Part shown: positions 6,927-10,000 of the stretch, piece by piece | Numbering within the stretch: the stretch's first letter is position 1 | Layout: every line of letters begins with the position of its first letter | DNA from: Candidatus Hydrogenedens sp. | GTDB lineage: Bacteria > Hydrogenedentota > Hydrogenedentia > Hydrogenedentales > Hydrogenedentaceae | Assembly: GCA_020216745.1 (NCBI GenBank) | Contig: JAIWNQ010000201.1 | Location: 1 to 10,000, forward strand | DNA length: 10,000 nt | Reading direction: 5' to 3' | Notes under the pieces: model-generated | Databases searched by the model: none | What the model saw: the letters and a program-made list of their open reading frames with translations, nothing else | Told to the model about the DNA's origin: nothing | Translations under genes and position numbers: made by a program

Positions 6927-8435
6927 TCACGATTGCTTATCTTTTGGAATCATTGGGTTCGCTACAGACGGGGAATGAACTACTTTTATGCCGTAAAGTT
7001 GACAGAAGGCTTGCACCTCTCGTCGATAATTCCCATAAAAAACAACTTGATGAAAACCCAAAACATCTTTACTCTCTTCTACATTGTCCATCTTAATTGA
7101 AAAATTTGTTCTACATCCACCCGCTGGAGGTGTATTAATATTTTCTGTAACGACACCCGTATCAAGAATAAGTTCATTGGGATTATTAAACCTAACTAAT
7201 GTGACAGGCTGTCCTTCTTTCCACAATACTTGCAACGACACACCAATATTGGATTCAGAATGAGAACGAAGGATATAAGGTTCCGGAGGCTTGTCAAATC
7301 CATTTAATTTTGTGCCACATACACAATGAGCAGTAATAAGTTCATTTTTGACTGTTTCAGGAACGGGGTCATTCATAAAACCAGGTCTATCGAAAAGATA
7401 ACTTACAAACATCAGAGAGAAGGCTCCAAAGATATCTGCCTCACAACCGTATGTTACACCATGGTCTTGAAATAAGCATGCACCCATACACGGCGGAGTT
7501 GGAACTGTTTTCTGGGTAACCATGCCAAGACAGTCCGTCGTAATAGCATTGGCTTCCTCTACCCGAAGTAGATGTTTCCCCGCAACATAACTCCTGCCTG
7601 CATTTATCAAATCTTCATCCGTAGGCTCTATGACTTTCAGTGCATTTTCTTTCATCTCTTGGGCAATGTCTTTCACCTCATCTGTGACAGGAACCCTCTG
7701 AAACATCTCCTCCATCATACTACGAGGGACATGACGAATCTTCGTATTGAACCTATCCATAACTTCATCTTTTCGTTCATTCCCATGCACAACAAGGATA
7801 CGAGTCGTCTCCAATTGTTTTTTTGCTCTAACCGCTCTAAATGCCTGGTCAACGGAGGATGTGTCTAATGTAGAAAGGATATACACACCTTCTTTCCTTG
7901 CAAACTCGTGTATCTGTGTCGTGAATACAGTACCTATAGGTGCCCATACAATCATAGGTATATGGGTACATTCATAAATCTGTTCAATTATTTTCCACTT
8001 TTTGCGACGCTGAATATGAATTAATATAGCATCTGGTTTTTCCGCAGAAATGAATTGGATAAATTTCTCAACAACAGAATCATCCTCAATAGGGTCGGGT
8101 AGCATTTCAAGAGTTACACCTACACGATTTGCAGAATCATAAAAAGCCTTCTCATATTCTTTACGATGTCCCTCAACGTCATAAGAAGAACCTGGCCAGC
8201 CTAACCAGTATGGCAGTTTGTCCCTGATAACGACACCTACAATCCGTACCTTCGGTTTTGGACGAAAAGTGGCAAGGTCAATAGGTCGTTTAAATTCACG
8301 TTCAGATGGAAATTCTGTCTGAGCAGAAACAAACAATGACGGGACTAATGCAGACATAGCTGTCGTGGATAAGAAACATCTTCTGCTCATCCCACAACAA
8401 TCACAAGACGAATTGGGAAAATGCTTCTCTTTCAT
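6927..8435 (-). CDS. Tat-exported L-fucose/arabinose isomerase-fold protein (paralogue B)
   Basis: 502 residues. The start ATG (8433-8435) is preceded by AGGAAGG (8443-8449) with a 7-base gap. The Tat signal is 'SRRCFLSTTAMSALVP' with R18-R19 and an Ala-containing cleavage region near 'VSAQ' (36-39). The N-terminal half is alpha/beta ('KVRIVGVVI', 'PDAILIHI', 'TRILVVHG'). The C-terminal half carries 'DCLGM', 'CEADIFGAF', 'MNDP', 'TAHCVCG', 'GVSLQV', 'GGCRTN' and 'GFHQVVFYG'. E332, D356 and H462 correspond to E326, D350 and H456 of paralogue A, and the first pair keeps the 24-residue spacing of the FucI metal ligands. The two proteins also share 'GWP...R-x-YE' near the N-terminus. I infer an exported metal-binding sugar isomerase-like protein, substrate unknown. 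It diverges from the prepilin-like gene and converges on the broken hydrolase gene. Confidence 0.8.
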   Translation of the reverse strand: MKEKHFPNSSCDCCGMSRRCFLSTTAMSALVPSLFVSAQTEFPSEREFKRPIDLATFRPKPKVRIVGVVIRDKLPYWLGWPGSSYDVEGHRKEYEKAFYDSANRVGVTLEMLPDPIEDDSVVEKFIQFISAEKPDAILIHIQRRKKWKIIEQIYECTHIPMIVWAPIGTVFTTQIHEFARKEGVYILSTLDTSSVDQAFRAVRAKKQLETTRILVVHGNERKDEVMDRFNTKIRHVPRSMMEEMFQRVPVTDEVKDIAQEMKENALKVIEPTDEDLINAGRSYVAGKHLLRVEEANAITTDCLGMVTQKTVPTPPCMGACLFQDHGVTYGCEADIFGAFSLMFVSYLFDRPGFMNDPVPETVKNELITAHCVCGTKLNGFDKPPEPYILRSHSESNIGVSLQVLWKEGQPVTLVRFNNPNELILDTGVVTENINTPPAGGCRTNFSIKMDNVEESKDVLGFHQVVFYGNYRREVQAFCQLYGIKVVHSPSVANPMIPKDKQS

Positions 8436-8480
8436 ATTATTACCTTCCTAATAAACATTTCGTTGATTAATCTATATTAG

Positions 8481-8510
8481 AGTATATAAAATACAGATAC
8501 AAATATACAA
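8481..8510 (-). promoter_or_regulatory. Possible promoter for paralogue B
   Basis: On the minus strand, TTGTAT (8505-8510) is followed after 18 bases by TATACT (8481-8486). The -10 matches at 5 of 6 positions and the -35 at only 3 of 6. Transcription would begin near 8474, about 38 bases before the start codon. The region is AT-rich, so this is a tentative call. Confidence 0.35.
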
Positions 8511-8596
8511 AGAAATTGATAATTCTAAAATTAAACTGAAATAACTACTGTTTCATAATTTCTTTTAGATAATAATACAACTAAAAAATTTTAAAC

Positions 8597-8625
8597 TTGA
8601 CAAATTGTGGTTTCTTTGATAGTAT
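8597..8625 (+). promoter_or_regulatory. Sigma70-like promoter for the prepilin-like gene
   Basis: A perfect TTGACA at 8597-8602 is followed after exactly 17 bases by TAGTAT at 8620-8625 (4 of 6 matches). An overlapping TATAAC at 8623-8628 would need a 20-base spacer and is less likely. The predicted start near 8632 leaves a leader of about 90 bases, longer than the other leaders inferred in this window. Confidence 0.55.
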
Positions 8626-8654
8626 AACTATGTGGAAAGTTATAAGACTAACTC

Positions 8655-8676
8655 CCGAAATCGGACACGCAAGTGT
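8655..8676 (+). other. Two adjacent mini-hairpins in the prepilin leader
   Basis: CCG-AAAT-CGG (8655-8664) is followed without a gap by ACAC-GCAA-GTGT (8665-8676). The second has a GNRA-type tetraloop, which is unusually stable in RNA. Both lie within the predicted leader of the prepilin-like gene, about 46 bases before its start codon and upstream of the GGAG ribosome binding site. They could stack coaxially, but the stems are short (3 and 4 base pairs), so this may be chance. Confidence 0.25.
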
Positions 8677-8722
8677 AAACCAATTTAATCAGTTTTAACC
8701 TTTTAAGATAGGAGTCATCTTT

Positions 8723-9700
8723 ATGAAGAAAGGTTTTACTCTCATCGAACTACTTGTTGTCATCGCTATCATCGGTATTCTTGCTGCAATTCTTTTGCCT
8801 GCATTGGCAAGAGCCCGAGAAGCGGCAAGACGCTCAAGTTGTCAAAACAATCTTAAACAGTGGGGTATTGTTATGAAAATGTATGCGAACGAAACCAAAG
8901 GAGAAAGGTTCCCTCGAATCTTGGTTCGCAATGGAGCAGACCCTATATTTAGAGATTGTGATTCTGCTGACCCTACATTGGGACCGTACCATACCAGTTT
9001 ATTTATAGCAATGGGTCCTGACCCTACTACACTGTATCCTGAGTATTGTACAGACCCAGCAATTGTATTTTGTCCTTCTGATGCACAAAGTACTATGAAT
9101 GATGTTACAAATGATGAAACAGGGGAAATTACATTTGGGACTTTGTGTAATGATGCCAACTACGGTGCTGGTGCAATTGATGAAAGTTACCTGTATTTAG
9201 GTTGGGTATTTGACCGTGCAGAAACGAATCAGACCCCAATGACACTTCCTGCTATTTCACCCTGGTTAAGCGAGCCTTTAACAGGACCTGCACAATTGGT
9301 CCAATTCATAACAAATACAGTTATACCACTTTTAGCAACACCCGCTAACTGGGCAAATTATATAGATAAAGATGTGAATGTTGACCCTGGTAATGGGAAT
9401 GGTGGAGGGTCAGTGATTTATCGTCTTCGTGAAGGGATAGAACGGTTCTTGATTACCGATATTAATAATCCTTCTGCCTCAGCACAAGCACAGAGTTCTG
9501 TGTGGATTATGTTTGACCATGTTGCCACATCACCCGAAGGATTCAATCATATCCCTGGTGGTTCCAATGTGCTATATATGGATGGACATGTTGAGTTTGT
9601 TCGCTATATTGCAGAAGACCCTGCCAATCCAACAGGAGCCAGTAAGGCACCTGTCAATCCAGCAATTGCTCAAGTTGTAGGGCTTGTCTATCGTTGGTAG
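8723..9700 (+). CDS. Prepilin-like protein with class III leader and C-terminal H-x-DG motif
   Basis: 325 residues. The start has a GGAG sequence eight bases upstream. The leader is MKKG followed by [22 protein letters not shown]: a prepilin peptidase would cut after G4 and methylate F5. E9 is the conserved Glu5 of the mature protein, and residues 5-27 are the hydrophobic assembly and membrane helix. The helix continues through '[18 protein letters not shown]', which is usual for this family. The globular part contains 'VFCPSD' (115-120) and ends in '[17 protein letters not shown]' (276-292). This is the H-x9-DG type motif of prepilin-processing-associated proteins that are greatly expanded in Planctomycetes and relatives, here with ten residues between H276 and D287. 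Five cysteines (40, 79, 109, 117, 142) may form disulfides outside the membrane. Such proteins are probably minor pseudopilins or surface proteins handled by a type II secretion or type IV pilus system. No partner assembly genes are in the window. Confidence 0.9.
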   Translation: MKKGFTLIELLVVIAIIGILAAILLPALARAREAARRSSCQNNLKQWGIVMKMYANETKGERFPRILVRNGADPIFRDCDSADPTLGPYHTSLFIAMGPDPTTLYPEYCTDPAIVFCPSDAQSTMNDVTNDETGEITFGTLCNDANYGAGAIDESYLYLGWVFDRAETNQTPMTLPAISPWLSEPLTGPAQLVQFITNTVIPLLATPANWANYIDKDVNVDPGNGNGGGSVIYRLREGIERFLITDINNPSASAQAQSSVWIMFDHVATSPEGFNHIPGGSNVLYMDGHVEFVRYIAEDPANPTGASKAPVNPAIAQVVGLVYRW

Positions 9701-9709
9701 GTATTCGAG

Positions 9710-9735
9710 ACCTCTGACCAAGAGACCGTAGAGGT
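9710..9735 (+). terminator. Possible weak terminator hairpin after the prepilin-like gene
   Basis: ACCTCT (9710-9715) pairs with AGAGGT (9730-9735), with a G-U pair inside and a loop of about 12 bases. It begins ten bases after the stop codon, a usual place for a terminator. There is no T-run directly after the stem ('ATTCGTATATATT' follows), so it is not a textbook intrinsic terminator. A 9-base direct repeat, AGGTATTCG, lies at 9699-9707 and 9732-9740, overlapping the hairpin. Confidence 0.3.
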
Positions 9736-9795
9736 ATTCGTATATATTATCCATGTTTTTATGAAACAAAACATTAATTAAAGTCGAAACTCCCA

Positions 9796-9850
9796 TAGGG
9801 GCAGACCCATACGTCTAACAATGCAAGGGTGTGTGATATAACGTCCGCAT
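9796..9850. repeat. Degenerate 'GGGGCAGACCC' dispersed-repeat remnant
   Basis: The string TAGGGGCAGACCCAT at 9796-9810, then a spaced GTCT (9813-9816, pairing with AGAC at 9803-9806) and ATGCAAGGG at 9821-9829, resembles from memory a palindromic dispersed repeat seen in many bacterial genomes, where the second arm reads GTCTGCCC. Here that second arm is eroded. The identification rests on recall and not on a second copy in this window. Confidence 0.25.
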
Positions 9851-9897
9851 CTTTGCTCCCAAGTGAAGTAATTATAGTTTCAACAGATGAAAATGAA

Positions 9898-9986
9898 TTA
9901 ACCACAGAGGGCATGGAGATGAGCGGATGGAATGATAAGAATCGGTTCTGTGGTTCTCTGTGGTTCTCTGTGCACTCTGTGGTTGA
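9898..9986. repeat. Imperfect palindromic element of the CCACAGAG type (MITE/REP-like)
   Basis: AACCACAGAG at 9900-9909 is the exact reverse complement of CTCTGTGGTT at 9975-9984. Extending inward, 9900-9919 and 9965-9984 match as inverted arms at 17 of 20 positions. The right arm also holds tandem ~10-base units (TTCTGTGG at 9946, TTCTCTGTGG at 9954, TTCTCTGTGC at 9964, ACTCTGTGG at 9974). From memory, 'TTAACCACAGAG...CTCTGTGGTTAA' palindromes are widely dispersed in intergenic DNA of several phyla. No transposase is present, so any movement would rely on enzymes encoded elsewhere. Confidence 0.65.
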
Positions 9987-10000
9987 ATGTTCTTTGCCTT

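Larger units (their letters stand above)
9701..10000. other. Gene-free right edge with repeat debris
   Basis: No convincing coding frame occurs here on either strand. The stretch holds a hairpin just after the prepilin stop (9710-9735), a 'GGGGCAGACCC' segment at about 9796-9850 that looks like a worn repeat, and a clear CCACAGAG-type palindrome at 9898-9986. It continues past the window edge. Confidence 0.6.

Noticed and set aside
7572..7977. Overlapping plus-strand open frames opposite paralogue B
   Set aside because: Paralogue B is well supported by its Tat signal and conserved motifs; these are antisense shadows.
8655..8690. Cyclic-di-GMP (GEMM-I) riboswitch before the prepilin-like gene
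   Set aside because: The 'CACGCAAGTGTAAACC' string superficially recalls the GEMM core, but the second stem, its tetraloop receptor and the required length are absent.
9572..9796. Minus-strand open frame overlapping the prepilin 3' end
   Set aside because: It overlaps the conserved H-x-DG coding region antisense and shows no motif or ribosome binding site.
9946..9984. CRISPR-like short repeats
   Set aside because: The ~10-base CTCTGTGG units abut one another without spacers and form one arm of a palindrome, which is not CRISPR architecture.

Overview
The window looks like a chromosomal segment of a moderately AT-rich, Gram-negative-type bacterium from the PVC superphylum or the Candidatus Hydrogenedentes/Lentisphaerota neighbourhood. 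The grounds are the kinds of genes present: a prepilin-like protein ending in an H-x-DG motif, several Tat-exported sugar-active proteins, a large secreted multi-domain protein, and a 'CCACAGAG' palindromic repeat of a sort I recall from such genomes. This placement is inference; there is no rRNA or other marker gene here.

Layout. Bases 1-2660 (minus strand) hold most of a secreted beta-sandwich protein: signal peptide, four tandem ~150-residue modules, then Ig-like domains running off the left edge. An AT-rich gap of about 320 bases follows, with a good sigma70-type promoter for a plus-strand orphan protein with a transmembrane segment at each end (2983-4146). Next come two minus-strand paralogues of about 500 residues (4337-5842 and 6927-8435). 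Both have twin-arginine signals, and their C-terminal halves resemble the L-fucose/L-arabinose isomerase fold with the Glu/Asp/His metal-ligand triad apparently kept. Between them, on the plus strand, is a broken gene (6065-6917): a Tat signal joined out of frame to the C-terminal part of what looks like a GH127/DUF1680-type glycoside hydrolase. Divergent from the second paralogue is a prepilin-like protein (8723-9700) with its own promoter and an approximately 90-base leader. The right edge (9701-10000) carries no gene but holds repeat debris, including a clear imperfect palindrome at 9898-9986.

How the parts may work together. The secreted module protein, the exported isomerase-like pair and the hydrolase remnant all point to handling of complex carbohydrate outside the cytoplasm, and the prepilin-like protein points to a type II secretion/type IV pilus-like system. 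The most unusual element is the pair of exported isomerase-fold proteins. Both have a cysteine cluster just before the twin arginines and six further cysteines conserved between them. Their reaction cannot be read from sequence alone.
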